From the NCBI RefSeq assembly GCF_014132355.1, contig NZ_BLZO01000121.1:62001-126000 (forward strand): 64,000 nucleotides of DNA, given 5' to 3'. Position 1 is the first letter of the stretch. The number at the start of each line of letters is the position of its first letter. This DNA comes from Okeania sp. KiyG1 (GTDB lineage Bacteria; Cyanobacteriota; Cyanobacteriia; Cyanobacteriales; Microcoleaceae). The notes below the pieces were generated by a model. That model did not search any database. It was not told the DNA's origin and saw only the letters and a list, made by a program, of their open reading frames with translations. The position numbers and the translations under genes are program-made. Below, in pieces: positions 46,063-56,706 of this stretch.

Positions 46063-46707
46063 GAATAGCTCTTCCCAAGATTTTTCTGGTGCTTCTTCCT
46101 GAGTAACAATTTCCACAATTTTATTACAGGCTGCTGATTGAAATATTGCCTCAACAGAAACTTGTGCTACTTTTGTTCGAGGAATACTACCCTCAAATAA
46201 GCGATCGGCAGATTCCATAACAATAGGAAATTGATTATCATCATTTTTCAGACCCCCAGGGCGAACAATAGTATAATTCAGACCACTTTTCTGAATATAT
46301 CCTTCAGCTTGTTTCTTCCAGAACAAAATTAGCCAGAACAAATTTAGGGGATGAAAAAATTTAGACACACATAGGGATGAAACTAAAATAAAACGTTCAA
46401 TACCTTTCTGTTTAGCAACATCCACTAAATTTTTAGTTCCTACATAATCCACCTTATATGGACCAGTAAAGTCAAAACTAGGTTTAGCACCCGTAGCACA
46501 TAACAGTACTGTGCTATCTTCAATAGCAGTGTCAAGACCTTGATAATTCAGGACATCTCCTATTACCAACTCTGCTTCTGGAGGCAAAATTTCTTTAGCT
46601 GTTTCTAAATCACGAACCAGAGCTTTTACAGGAATATCTCGTCTTACTAACTCTTGTACAATCCGACGACCTGTTTGGCCAGTTGCTCCAGCAACAAATA
46701 CTTTCAT
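46045..46707 (-). CDS. NAD(P)-binding protein, atypical short-chain dehydrogenase/NmrA-like
   Basis: 220 residues. Rossmann fold with VFVAGATGQTGRRIVQEL (GATGxTGxxI) at the start, IGDVLNYQGLDTAIEDSTVL and FILVSSLCVSKFFHP. YTIVRPGGLK near residue 150 is typical of the atypical SDR group that includes Ycf39/NmrA-like proteins. There is no classical YxxxK. Substrate unknown; relatives act in chlorophyll or photosystem II assembly or redox sensing. The C-terminal residues derive from family-A repeat DNA, so the native end was overwritten. Starts at the ATG at 46707, monocistronic. Confidence 0.8.
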   Translation of the reverse strand: MKVFVAGATGQTGRRIVQELVRRDIPVKALVRDLETAKEILPPEAELVIGDVLNYQGLDTAIEDSTVLLCATGAKPSFDFTGPYKVDYVGTKNLVDVAKQKGIERFILVSSLCVSKFFHPLNLFWLILFWKKQAEGYIQKSGLNYTIVRPGGLKNDDNQFPIVMESADRLFEGSIPRTKVAQVSVEAIFQSAACNKIVEIVTQEEAPEKSWEELFKIINN

Positions 46708-46782
46708 TTTTCAATCTATATTAAAGTTATAAATTTTAACAATTTTTGACTCGAAGTTAGTAGTCAGTGGTTAGAAGGGAAT

Positions 46783-46895
46783 TTTATCAAACAGGATTGG
46801 GTCGCGCAACCCCGCCTTTTAAGGCGAAATATTTTTGGAGCGGAACTCAAATCTCCTACTTCCCCTCCTGGGAGGAGGAGGGCGAGGTGGGTTAA
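46783..46895. repeat. GC-rich repeat, inverted copy at 51.4-51.5 kb
   Basis: CAGGATTGGGTCGCGCAACC, CCGCC, AAATATTTTTGGAGCG, AAATCTCCTACTTCCCCTCC. The complement of this string occurs at about 51420-51515. Both copies are followed by C-rich palindromes. Confidence 0.6.
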
Positions 46896-47019
46896 CTTCT
46901 GACTTCTGAGTTCTAAATTTTGACTTCTGACTTGGTCAAAGATAGGGTCTTCGGATAGCTCGGTCTCTCTAGTTAAGAGACAACTTGGGTTTTCAAATCC
47001 TGATCGTCTTTACCTAAAT

Positions 47020-47740
47020 AACACGGGAGCATGAAAGCCATCGTCTTTTAAGCGATGGATGAAAAGCGAGGAGCCGGATTTTAATCCGAAGTATTTTATT
47101 TGACCGAGGAAAGTTATACTTGTAGGGGCGAATGGCATTCGCCCCTTCATTTTTAGATGGTGACAATCTACCTAATTATGGTGAGAAACCCAATGATTGG
47201 AAACCGTCAGGAAAGAGAATAAAGCGATGCAGCGCCGCCAAAGGGGGTTTCCCCCATGAGCGACTGCATCAAGACAGCGTGGTTTGTATAGAACAGGTAA
47301 TAATTGCTTGATTAATGCAGACTGTAATGGGGCTGCAAATATAATCACAAAAGTAAGCCGCAAAGCCAGGGTTAAACTTAAGCCGACTGTGTAGGGGCAC
47401 TGCGAAATTGTCCCCAAAGAGTATATCTTTGGTCAGCGCTCGAAAAACGAAGCAACATGGATTTATCCTGTTGCGTAGTATCAACTTAGAATCCCCGTGA
47501 CTTAAGCTATCCCTTACCCATAACTCCTGAAACCCTTGTGGGAGGGTGGGGAGGATGGGGAGGATGGGGAGGAGCGGGAGGAAGAATCCTGTCTACAGTT
47601 ATCAAAAAACGTATTTTTCAATACATTTTCTCCCGAAAAGACGAACTAAGACTTACCCATAACTTGTCAATAATGTCTACGTTTTATGTCAAGAAATATG
47701 TGGGTAAAGCATAGGTGACTTAAGTCCGGGGAGTAGTCAA
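47020..47740 (+). mobile_element. Non-autonomous IS200/IS605-like element, split by a MITE
   Basis: Left part AACACGGGAGCATGAAAGCC, then ATCGTCTTTTAAGCGATGG, is nearly identical to the left part of the element between cpeB and cpeA (52491). The right end is GAATCCCCGTGACTTAAG...TCCGGGGAGTAGTCAA once the MITE at 47507-47715 and one 9-bp duplication are removed. The interior (47150-47490) contains several stems and GTAGGGGCGAATGGCATTCG palindromes but no convincing gene. Probably an RNA-type remnant of a tnpB element. Confidence 0.6.
47507..47715. mobile_element. 209-bp MITE with 9-bp target duplication
   Basis: TGACTTAAG occurs immediately on both sides (47498-47506, 47716-47724). Ends CTATCCCTTACCCATA and, inverted, CCTATGCTTTACCCACATA form imperfect terminal repeats. 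It lies exactly in the loop of the right-end hairpin of the host element. It carries GGGGAGGAT short tandem repeats inside. Confidence 0.75.
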
Positions 47741-47975
47741 TAACTCTCAACTTTTAAAGATAAATATAAATTCTTTGTATAGGAATTAAATCATTTGTGA
47801 TAATTTTATTGCTTCGGTTTTTCTCCCATACCTGTTCCCTATTCCCTATTCCCCATTCCCTAAAATCTAGAATATCTCACAACTCAAATAAGATTGCTAT
47901 CTAGTTTATATAGCAATTTGGAAATCCTCAAAATATTGGATATAGTGTATATATATATACATGGGAGAATGAATC
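47741..47975 (+). promoter_or_regulatory. Upstream region of the DUF1997 gene
   Basis: TTCCCTATTCCC heptamers near 47840 and an AT-rich stretch TATAGTGTATATATATATAC just before GGGAGAATGAATC, which contains the ribosome-binding site. A promoter here is likely but not defined. Confidence 0.4.
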
Positions 47976-48674
47976 ATGGATCGCAACTTGGCAGGACATC
48001 AAACTTTAGAGATGGACAAAAACTTAGTTAGTGATTTCTACGCAAGCGCAACAGAAACAGACCTCTCGGAAACTAGCTCAATTACCTGGTTTAAGACAAA
48101 ATATAATGACTGCATGAAATTATATGCAGATGTAGATACTGTAGCAAAGCACTTTGCGTCTCATAGAAGTTGGTTTTGTCAATGCGCTCATCCGATGAAA
48201 GTTGAGCCTCTTGGAGAAAATGGCTATGATTTGTTGATTGGAAAATTTGGTTCTTTTGGATACCAGGTTGAAGCTAGAGTCGGTCTAGAATTGGTGCCAC
48301 CAGACTCCGCAGGAATATATAAAATCAGAGATATTCCAGTGCCTAATTATACACCTCCCGGATATCAAGTAAACTTTCAATCAGAAATGAAATTGCTAGA
48401 GTTACCCACAGAACAGTTTTTTACTCACAAGGAGATTCAAAAGTTTGGACTGCCTCCTGTGATTACTGGTGCAAAATGGGATTTAGATTTGACTGTAGGT
48501 GTAAAATTTCCCCAGTTTATTCAGAAAATGTCCCCTAGTTTGATTCAGAAAACTGGCGATAGTTTATTACTTAAAGTAGTACAACAAGTATCTAAATGCT
48601 TGAGTCACAAAACTCAAATAGATTTTCATACCACTCATAATTTGCCATTTCCCAAACAAAGAAAACGAAAGTAA
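47976..48674 (+). CDS. DUF1997 family protein
   Basis: 232 residues. KLYADVDTVAKHFASHRSWF, CQCAHPMKVEPLGENGYDLL and YQVEARVGLELVPPDS, then a stretch TGAKWDLDLTVGVKFPQFIQ, fit the DUF1997 family of cyanobacteria and plastids, a START/SRPBCC-like soluble fold. The function is not established. No membrane segment; the tail is basic (PKQRKRK). It converges with the DUF4079 gene, and the two face each other across about 55 bp. Confidence 0.75.
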   Translation: MDRNLAGHQTLEMDKNLVSDFYASATETDLSETSSITWFKTKYNDCMKLYADVDTVAKHFASHRSWFCQCAHPMKVEPLGENGYDLLIGKFGSFGYQVEARVGLELVPPDSAGIYKIRDIPVPNYTPPGYQVNFQSEMKLLELPTEQFFTHKEIQKFGLPPVITGAKWDLDLTVGVKFPQFIQKMSPSLIQKTGDSLLLKVVQQVSKCLSHKTQIDFHTTHNLPFPKQRKRK

Positions 48675-48730
48675 AGATATAGAACCTGAAAATCAGGGAA
48701 AATATTAATCCCCTGATTGATTCCAATCTT

Positions 48731-49198
48731 TTACATATTGCTAATAATCCTTAACAGAATTTGGACTCCCGTTACCGCTTGCCAGCTAAAAAGACCAAGA
48801 ATTGACACATTAAGAACAATATGACTGTAGCGAGCCCAATCTTGCCCTTTCTGCATAAAAGGAGTTAAAGAGGCAGAGATAGCGATCGCTCCTGTCATCC
48901 CTAACCCTGCTAACAGATGAGGGCCAAAAAATAATTTTCCATTATTGATATAAGTGACGGCCATTCCACCAAGAGACCCTAAAACCATAAAAGCTAAGAT
49001 AAAAGAGCCAACTTGGTGATGTTTGATTTTAAATTTAGCAAATTCTTTTTTCTTTTCTGTATCTGTAGCAGTTCTACTATTACGAACTTTGATGCCGAGA
49101 TATAAGGCATAAATTGTCAAGGCCAAAAGTACCCACATAATGGCGGGATGAAAAAAATTGAGCCATGGTTTAATAGATTCTGGAATTGGCAGATCCAT
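48731..49198 (-). CDS. DUF4079 membrane protein
   Basis: 155 residues, four predicted membrane helices: FFHPAIMWVLLALTIYALYL, GSFILAFMVLGSLGGMAVTY, LLAGLGMTGAIAISASLTPF and HIVLNVSILGLFSWQAVTGV. His in FFHP, KHHQ and YSHIVLN could bind haem or metal, as in related b561-like folds (inference). A family conserved in cyanobacteria, function unknown. ATG at 49198 with AGAGAGAAG upstream. Divergent from the ankyrin gene across 90 bp. Confidence 0.85.
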   Translation of the reverse strand: MDLPIPESIKPWLNFFHPAIMWVLLALTIYALYLGIKVRNSRTATDTEKKKEFAKFKIKHHQVGSFILAFMVLGSLGGMAVTYINNGKLFFGPHLLAGLGMTGAIAISASLTPFMQKGQDWARYSHIVLNVSILGLFSWQAVTGVQILLRIISNM

Positions 49199-49288
49199 AA
49201 TTAATCTTCTCTCTGGGATTAGTAAAAAAACTTCATAAAAGTTAGCATAACAGCAAGTTAATCTTATGTGATCTTAAAAACGTAGATT

Positions 49289-50779
49289 ATGGTTGTCGGT
49301 ATGGCTTCGCAAAAAGAAGAAATTTTCTTAGTCCAGGCTGTTAAAAATGCTAATTTGGCCCAAGTATGTACCTTACTGGCTCAAAATATTGATGCTAATG
49401 CTCAAGCTCTAGATGGTACAACGGCTCTAATGATTGCTGCAGAAAAGGGGTACACTCAAATAGCCTCTGCACTACTAGATAAAGGCGCTGATGTCAACTA
49501 TATAAGAAAAAAGTTTGGGTCAACAGCTTTAATGTTAGCTGCAGCTCATGGACGGGTGGAAATGGTAGAACTTTTGCTAAGTAGGGGTGCTGATGTCAAT
49601 GCCAAAAATGATGATGGTAGTTCCCCACTAATGGTTGCTTCAATGAATGGTTATATTGCAGTGGCCAAGCAATTAATTGCTGCTGGAGCTGATGTTAATG
49701 TAGTAGATAAAGACCATGATACAGCTTTGGGTTTAGCAACGAGTCAAGGTTATCAAGATGTAGTTAAGGTCTTGCTAGATGCTGGGGCTGGGGTAGATGA
49801 GTCTACTTTATCTATAGTTGCTGATAGTAATTATGCAGAAATGAGAGAAATTTTGATTAATCATGGTGTGAATGTAAATACTAGAAATTTACAAGGTAAA
49901 ACATGGTTAATGCAAGTAGCAGAAACAGGCGATCTATCTGCTGTAAATACTCTATTAAAAGCTGGTGCTGATATTAATTTTAAAGATAAAGATGGAGAGA
50001 CTCCACTTATTTTAGCTGCCGATCTAGGTCATTTAGAAGTAGTAAAAGTTTTGTTAGAAGCAGGGGCAGATGTAAATATTAAAAGTAGAAATGGTGGTAC
50101 AGCTTTGATGGCTGCTGCTGCAGAAGGAAATGTAGCGATCGCTTCTACTCTATTGGATGCTCATGCTGATGTTAATTCTCAAGATTTAGAAGGGGAAACA
50201 GCTTTAAGTTTTGCTGTAGTAGAAAATCATACTGAAATGGTAAAACTACTGCTTAATTATGGGGCCGAAATTGTTACTAAAAATCAAGCAGGCGATACAC
50301 CTTTATTTGGAGCAATTTTTCATGGGTATACAGATATTGTATCAATTTTATTGAACAACATAGAAAAGCAAAATTTGACATCTTTATTGAATAGTAAACA
50401 TCTTGGAGAAACAGCTTTAACTTTGGCAATATGGCAAAAACATCAAGAAATTATTAATGTTTTGCTAGATGTAGGGGCAGATGTGAATATTCCTGCTCAA
50501 GGTGGCTCTACTCCTATGATGAAAGCAGCATATCAAGGTGATATTGAAACATTAAAAATACTCTTAGAAAAAGGAGCTGATATTAATCTTAAAGATGATA
50601 ATGAAGCGACAGCTTTAATGTGGGCAGCATATCAAGGTCATGCTGAAGCTGTAAAACTATTAATTGATTATGGTGCTAATTTGAATGATAAAAATCAAGG
50701 CGGTTGTACGGCTTTAATGCTTGCAGAATTTAATGGTTATCAAGATATTATCAGCTTACTTAATAGCGCTGGTTCATAG
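49289..50779 (+). CDS. Ankyrin repeat protein
   Basis: 496 residues made almost entirely of about 14 ankyrin repeats (for instance DGETPLILAADLGHLEVVKV, LLEAGADVNIKSRNGGTALM). There is no signal peptide, membrane segment or enzyme domain. Ankyrin repeats bind other proteins; the partner is unknown. The repeats are diverged from each other, unlike the TPRs of the CHAT protein, so this array is old. Start ATG at 49289; the second Met (MASQKEE, at 49301) is an alternative. Monocistronic. Confidence 0.9.
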   Translation: MVVGMASQKEEIFLVQAVKNANLAQVCTLLAQNIDANAQALDGTTALMIAAEKGYTQIASALLDKGADVNYIRKKFGSTALMLAAAHGRVEMVELLLSRGADVNAKNDDGSSPLMVASMNGYIAVAKQLIAAGADVNVVDKDHDTALGLATSQGYQDVVKVLLDAGAGVDESTLSIVADSNYAEMREILINHGVNVNTRNLQGKTWLMQVAETGDLSAVNTLLKAGADINFKDKDGETPLILAADLGHLEVVKVLLEAGADVNIKSRNGGTALMAAAAEGNVAIASTLLDAHADVNSQDLEGETALSFAVVENHTEMVKLLLNYGAEIVTKNQAGDTPLFGAIFHGYTDIVSILLNNIEKQNLTSLLNSKHLGETALTLAIWQKHQEIINVLLDVGADVNIPAQGGSTPMMKAAYQGDIETLKILLEKGADINLKDDNEATALMWAAYQGHAEAVKLLIDYGANLNDKNQGGCTALMLAEFNGYQDIISLLNSAGS

Positions 50780-51518
50780 TAAGCATTCAGCAGTCAGCCA
50801 GCCTCCTATGGTCGGAACTGCGGACTTCAGCTATCAGCTATTGCTTTTAGTTTAGGATCAAAGCAATATTTAATTGTCTTACTACAAAAGTTGCCTTTCT
50901 TGTCCTTAAAGTCAGTTGTTAATTTAAACACTGTCCTATAAGAAGAGAATCTTGTTGCTGAAGTCCGCAGTTCCTCCGGAGGAGGCTAGCTGACAGCTAA
51001 TAGCTGAATGCTTACGGTTCATAATCCTCAAATTAAATTGGTATAACGTTGAATTATAGCAGGGAACTCTTAACAGAGCACAGTGGGAAAAGTGTTTCTC
51101 TGTGTTATGGTTCATCATCAATCTATATCAAACACTAACTTGTTTCTTAGTTATAGAAACAGAAAAATATTTATTTTATTTTGAAGAGGGGAGTTATATC
51201 ATGTCCGGTTGAATACTTATAGGACTTATGGATTACAACCTAACAACCTATTTTCGTCATTGTTATATCAAATCCGGTAGCATCGGTATAATTCAGCATT
51301 AAGAAAAAATAGTCAATATTGTAGGGGCGAACGGCCGGAAAGCTGACGCAAAGCTCCTGTACGGGGTGCCCGTACAAAAGTTAACCCACCCTTAACCCAA
51401 CCCACCCCCGCCCCTCCCAGGAGGGAGCCAGGAGGGGAAGTAGGGGATTTGAGCTTCGCTCCAAAAATATTTCGCCGATCAAGGCGGGGTTGCGCGACCC
51501 AATCCTGTTTGATAAATA
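50780..51518. other. Repeat-rich spacer
   Basis: Inverted pair GCCAGCCTCCTATGGTCGGA, ACTGCGGACTTCAGC (50807) and GCTGAAGTCCGCAGTTCC (50958). GTAGGGGCGAACGGCCGG near 51322. A C-rich palindrome at 51385-51440. The inverted copy of the 46783-46895 repeat lies at 51420-51515. No convincing gene. Confidence 0.5.
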
Positions 51519-51742
51519 GGGCTTGCTGAATAAATATCAAAGCATTTACAGGTAAAGGTTTTAGACTTTTTAGGTCTAGAAATTGTACCTGGTTTTCAGC
51601 CCTTCATGCTCATGCATGGAGCGTATTTTGGGCAAGAGTTGGGCAAAAAAATACTCCCCTACTCCCCTACTCCCCTCCTTGGAGGGGTTGGGGGTGGGTC
51701 CCCTACTCCTTAAAAAAGACTTTTGAGCGCAAACCCTAAATA
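51519..51742. mobile_element. MITE with TAGGGCTTGCTGA / GCAAACCCTA ends
   Basis: TAGGGCTTGCTGAATAAATA at the left and AGCGCAAACCCTA at the right, with an interior AGGTTTTAGACTTTTTAGGT as in the element at 27547. ATA/AAAT at the edges may be the target. Adjacent to the cpeB upstream region. Confidence 0.55.
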
Positions 51743-52479
<737 letters not shown>

Positions 52480-52490
52480 TTACCAAATTA

Positions 52491-52773
52491 ACACGGGAGC
52501 ATGAAAGCCATCGTCTTTGAAGCGATGGATGAAATGGGACTCGATGGATTAAAATCTATCCTATCTTTTTCTTTCTTGGGAAAAGCCGTGCACTGCATCA
52601 ATTCGTAAGCACGACACTTAATTTTGATTTAAGTCGAGTGTCTAGGGGCGTTTTGACTCGTCCTGTGAAGTTAAAATTCTGGTCAGCTAAAAAGACATTA
52701 CCCAATGCGGTTTTAACCCCCAATCGCAGTATCCTTTTAGAATCCCCGTCGATTTATCGCGGGGAGAAGTCAA
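52491..52773 (+). mobile_element. Non-autonomous IS200/IS605-like element between cpeB and cpeA
   Basis: Left end ACACGGGAGCATGAAAGCCA, then a CCATCGTCTTTGAAGCGATGG hairpin; right end GAATCCCCGTCGATTTATCG, then CGGGGAGAAGTCAA. Both match the element at 47020-47740. The interior has TTAAGTCGAGTG, GGTCAGC and CAATGCGG...CAATCGC stems and no ORF. With it removed, cpeB and cpeA would be about 75 bp apart. It lies sense to the operon, so it would be transcribed as a structured RNA within the cpeBA mRNA. Confidence 0.7.
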
Positions 52774-52805
52774 GATTAGCCAAGTAAGTTTCAATACCAA
52801 TCTAA

Positions 52806-53330
<525 letters not shown>

Positions 53331-53375
53331 TAAATAGGGATTTAGGCAAGATTATAGAACTCTTGCTTTAAAATT

Positions 53376-53402
53376 TCTTTAATTCAAGAACTTTGGGGGT
53401 TC
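53376..53402 (+). terminator. Possible terminator of cpeBA
   Basis: AAGAACTTTGGGGGTTCTTAG forms a 6-7 bp stem about 55 bp after cpeA and is followed by TTTGTT. Weak but in the expected place. Confidence 0.45.
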
Positions 53403-53750
53403 TTAGTTTGTTACTTACCTAATAGTGGGTGAGCAACTAACCAAGAGTCCCTGAGTTTTTTTAACTGAGGTGGTATAGCAGAAGGAAGCACCGAAAGAGC
53501 GAAAAATCTGGCTTTGTCTGAGTTAAAACTCAGATTCTGCACCTCAATTTGTCCGATAAATAAAAACTATAAATATTAGTACGTTGCTCAGTATTTTCAG
53601 ATAACCACAAACCTGTATCGCCCAAAATTTGAATTCTTGGAGATACTAAAGGAATAATTCTGATGCTGCATAAATGCTCCCTTTGAAGCAAATTATTTCA
53701 GGATTTACGCATAACTACTACTTATGGTATGGGTTAACGGCCGTTAACCC
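53403..53750. other. Spacer after cpeA
   Basis: GTGGGTGAGCAACTAACCAAG, an ACTGAGTTAAA-like stretch and, at 53727-53750, GGGTTAACGGCCGTTAACCC, a perfect palindrome with CTACA. No gene. Confidence 0.45.
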
Positions 53751-54338
53751 CTACAAATGTTGTATAACTTCTTCTTTTGGGTAATTCCTGTATTTATCTG
53801 AGTGCTTCTGTTGTTTCCTTGTATTTTTTGACTTCTTACTTTTTGCCCGCTGCTCAACTACTTCCGGTGGCGGACCATAATCTCCATCACTGAAGTATAC
53901 TCGCTCCACTATATGTTGTGGTTCTACTTCTATCCACAGACGTGCTCCCCCGGCTTGACTTTTATTAGGTTGATGAGGTTGATAAACGATTTGGCAAGGT
54001 CCGTTAATTTTCAGAGCGTGGCAATAATCTTTTTTATCTCCTACTTTTACGGCAACTGCTGGATGAGAAGTTCCATTGTCTCGGTTATAGTCAATGGTCT
54101 TTCGTAGAACATGAATAAAGGTATTGCCTGTACGTTTATTTTTGTTCCAAGTACCTTCAGGACCACGGCGACCTGGTGTAATCTCTGGCATTCCCCGTTT
54201 GTTTAATGGAATCATCCAAAGTCTTTTGATTTTTTTAGCACCTCTAACACGGCTTTGATTCAGAAGTGTTCGTAATCTACCTGTGGAAATATTCAGTAGA
54301 AATGCTGCTTCTGTTGTGGTTGTATACTGTACATTCAT
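53751..54338 (-). CDS. DNA-binding protein with N-terminal HTH
   Basis: 195 residues. TTTTEAAFLLNISTGRLRTLLNQSRVRGAKKIKRLWMIP at the start is a helix-turn-helix of the excisionase/HTH_17 kind. The middle (YCHALKINGPCQIVYQPHQP; ARLWIEVEPQHIVERV) is a beta-rich unknown domain. The tail is lysine-rich (KSKKSKNTRKQQKHSDKY). Similar proteins occur in filamentous cyanobacteria. Its stop lies within the palindrome-bearing repeat at 53727-53760, so the end may have been altered. Function unknown. Confidence 0.65.
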   Translation of the reverse strand: MNVQYTTTTEAAFLLNISTGRLRTLLNQSRVRGAKKIKRLWMIPLNKRGMPEITPGRRGPEGTWNKNKRTGNTFIHVLRKTIDYNRDNGTSHPAVAVKVGDKKDYCHALKINGPCQIVYQPHQPNKSQAGGARLWIEVEPQHIVERVYFSDGDYGPPPEVVEQRAKSKKSKNTRKQQKHSDKYRNYPKEEVIQHL

Positions 54339-54651
54339 AACTATAACGTCTTAGTTTTTATATTTTAGAATTAAATTTATTATCTAAATAATTTTTGAAA
54401 TTAGCTTTTTTTAACAAAAAAGTCAATAGGCAAAAATAACTAAGAAGTTATCTCTAATATAATGGCCTATTTCTAAAAAAGGCGATCGCTGATATAGCAA
54501 TTCCTAAAAAGTGTGAGGTAAAAAATTCTAGGTTTTTGGGAAGAAAAAGACAACTGTACAGGGGCGTGCCTGATAAACGCTATATGTGAGTTTGGTCATA
54601 AAAAAATATTCCTCCTTTGAATTTTTCTCTTGATTTTAAAGATTCGTTCAA
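54339..54651. other. AT-rich spacer
   Basis: AAAAAGGCGATCGCTGATAT at 54477 carries a HIP1 site and GTACAGGGGCGTGCCTGATA a short palindrome fragment. No gene. Confidence 0.4.
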
Positions 54652-54775
54652 CAATGAATAATGAATAATGAATAATTACCTCTCCTTGAAAGAAGAGGAT
54701 TGACAAATTCATGAAAATTTTTCTTTATTATCCCCTTAAAAGGGGAGACTTTAAACTACAATTTTTCGGTAAAGT
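54652..54775. repeat. Family-A palindromic repeat, copy 7 (short form)
   Basis: AATGAATAATGAATAATTAC, CTCTCCTTGAAAGAAGAGGA, TTATCCCCTTAAAAGGGGAG, ACTTTAAACTACAATTTTTC, GGTAAAG: the left terminus is complete in the inverted sense (TTACCGAAAAATTG). Confidence 0.7.
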
Positions 54776-55004
54776 TACACATAACATAAAGAGTTGGCAT
54801 TGAGGAAATATTTATGGTATTTAAGGGAACTTTTGTGAAGATTCTGTGAAGTTTAGCAGGATTTATGTGTGTTTTTTTAAGATTCAGTGAAGTTATGAAT
54901 AAACGCTTGCTATTTTAGAGAATATGTAAATATTATGTATTATAGTTTGCTACTTTAGGCAAAAATAAAAATAGCGGGTAAAAACTATTTAAATGTGAGC
55001 TAAC

Positions 55005-56223
55005 GATGAATATCAAAGATTTCAAGTCTGTTTTAATTTTTTCTGTAGCAATAGTATTAGGAGTTTTTGTTGCTCCTACAAAAGCTGCAAATATTTCTAG
55101 AGTAGTTAACTTTTAGGACTTGCCCCTTGGACCTGAAGAATTTTACCGAAAAATTGGGTTTAAAGCCTCCCCCTAAAAGGGGGACTTTATGTTATTATGG
55201 AAACAGCGGAAAGGTATTCAACCGCTCTAAAAACCTATAGCTACTTAACTGTAGCGTTTGCACCTTGAAAACTAGAGTTATGGGGTTTTGTACAGTAATG
55301 CTTGTACATGGAAAAGCTCTAAGCAACAAGTACCAGAGAACCAACATTTTTGTTTGAGGTTTGAACTGTACCGTAGGGCATACGGGAACAGGCTCTTGGA
55401 ATAGAGCAAACGCTTGGGGAGAGAACCATCTCTGGGCTAAGTATCGCAAGGTAATTAGTTTAAGTGGACTCAGTGAACCAAGAATCCTGGTTTCAGGAGA
55501 ATCTCCGCGCCTTTAGGCCGGAGAGTATGTCAAAATGGTTCTGATGGCGCTGGAGGATTTACGAGTCAGGATGCCTTTTTTAACAATAGCTTTAATTCCA
55601 CCTTTGGAAGTTGGTCAGGATGGTCGTATTCAAATACCTCTGACACTACAACATCAGGTTTCATGAATCAATATAGTGCCTTTACTGGTACTGGGTTTGG
55701 TGGAACGGGAAATTATGGCGTAGCTTTTACCTTTAATCCGGGTGATGCCATGATTGAGCTACCTGATGGTTATTCGGTTGATTCTGTAAGGATTACAAAT
55801 ACAACCTACGCTGCTCTCTCTATGCTGAATGGAGATCGGTTTGCCAAGAAGTTTGGTGGTCTATCTGGCAACGATCCTGACTTCTTTTTGTTGACAATTA
55901 ATGGTCTGGATGATTCTAATACTTCGGTAGGAAGTGTAGAGTTCTATTTAGCGGATTATCGTTTTGCAGATAACTCCCAAGACTTCATTGTTGATGATTG
56001 GAGTTTAGTCGATTTATCGCTTCTCAACGCTGCAACTAAACTTTCCTTCGCACTCACCTCATCTGAATAATGACCCTCAATTTGGGCTAAATACCCCAGC
56101 ATATTTTGCTTTGGATAATCTGATTTTACACAAATCTGTAAAATCTGTACCAGAATATGCTTCAAATCTTGGTTTATTAGTATTGGGTGCTGTTGGCGTT
56201 GGTTCAATGTTAAAGCGCAAATA
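55005..56223 (+). pseudogene. DUF4465 PEP-CTERM protein gene, broken three ways
   Basis: Signal peptide MNIKDFKSVLIFSVAIVLGV...APTKAAN at 55005-55095. An in-frame TAG at 55113 replaces what looks like a Glu codon (NF-DLPLGPEE). A non-autonomous element of about 390 bp is inserted after about 55144. The protein then continues GSDGAGGFTSQDAFFNN, FGSWSGWSYSNTSDTTTSGF, NQYSAFTGTG and ends the open part at 56070 after LSFALTSS, a DUF4465 domain. A one-base shift leads to DPQFGLNTPAYFALDNLILH and the sorting signal VPEYASNLGLLVLGAVGVG, then SMLKRK. Stop at 56221-56223. Clearly an exported PEP-CTERM protein now dead. Confidence 0.85.
55145..55533 (+). mobile_element. Non-autonomous IS200/IS605-like element in the DUF4465 gene
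   Basis: Left end, after TTTTAC: CGAAAAATTGGGTTTAAAGC, then CTCCCCCTAAAAGGGGGAC. Right end: GAATCTCCGCGCCTTTAGGC, then CGGAGAGTATGTCAA. Identical logic to the element at 30502-30732. The interior has many stems, e.g. TTTTGTACAGTAATGCTTGTACA and GGGGAGAGAACCATCTCTGGGC, and no ORF. The host protein continues directly on both sides, which defines the boundaries. Confidence 0.75.
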
Positions 56224-56281
56224 GGATTAATTGCTAGAGTTATGGATCTATAAGCTCTAGGCAAACATAATAAGGTATTCA

Positions 56282-56447
56282 ACAATTAATAATTAATAAT
56301 TAACTATTACCTCTCCTTGAAAAGAAGAAGATTGACGCGGAGCGTGAAAATTTTTTCTTCTCTTGGTCTTATGGATATGGCGAGGTCTCCTCGCCATATC
56401 CATAAGACCGCTTTTTCTCCTTTAAAGGAGAGGTTTTAAACCTTAAT
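56282..56447. repeat. Family-A palindromic repeat, copy 8
   Basis: ACAATTAATAATTAATAATT, CTCTCCTTGAAAAGAAGAAG, CTTGGTCTTATGGATATGGC, GAGGTCTCCTCGCCATATCC, CCTTTAAAGGAGAGGTTTTA, AACCTTAAT. Its end ATTATTCGGTAA is displaced to 56707-56718 by the MITE inserted at 56448. Confidence 0.75.
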
Positions 56448-56706
56448 TAGGGTTTGCTGAATAAAGTATGAGTGTTAGGGGTAGGAGTCAGAACTCAGGA
56501 GTCAGAACTCAGGAGTCAGAACTCAGGATAAATGGGAATTATAGAGGAGGTAGTCGGAAAAATTGTCCCAAGATTGGTCTGCCATAATCGTCCCAAAATA
56601 CTAGCTTTATGCAGCTCTTTCCACTGAAAACAGGCGAACTTTTTTAGACCCAAAAATGCTACAACCAATATCAGTCAATGCTTTGATATTTAATCAGCAA
56701 GCCCTA
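56448..56706. mobile_element. MITE with TAGGGTTTGCTGAATAAA ends, nested in family-A repeat
   Basis: TAGGGTTTGCTGAATAAA at the left, TTTAATCAGCAAGCCCTA at the right: a good 18-bp inverted repeat with two mismatches. TAATTA occurs on both edges. Interior: GAGTCAGAACTCAG tandem units and GGATAAATGGGAATTATAGA. Its ends are the best-preserved of this family and are the likely source of the core of the 206-bp array. Confidence 0.75.

Noticed and set aside
47172-47484. Minus-strand frames of 71 and 81 residues
   Set aside because: They lie within the structured interior of a non-autonomous element and overlap palindromes; composition does not look like protein.
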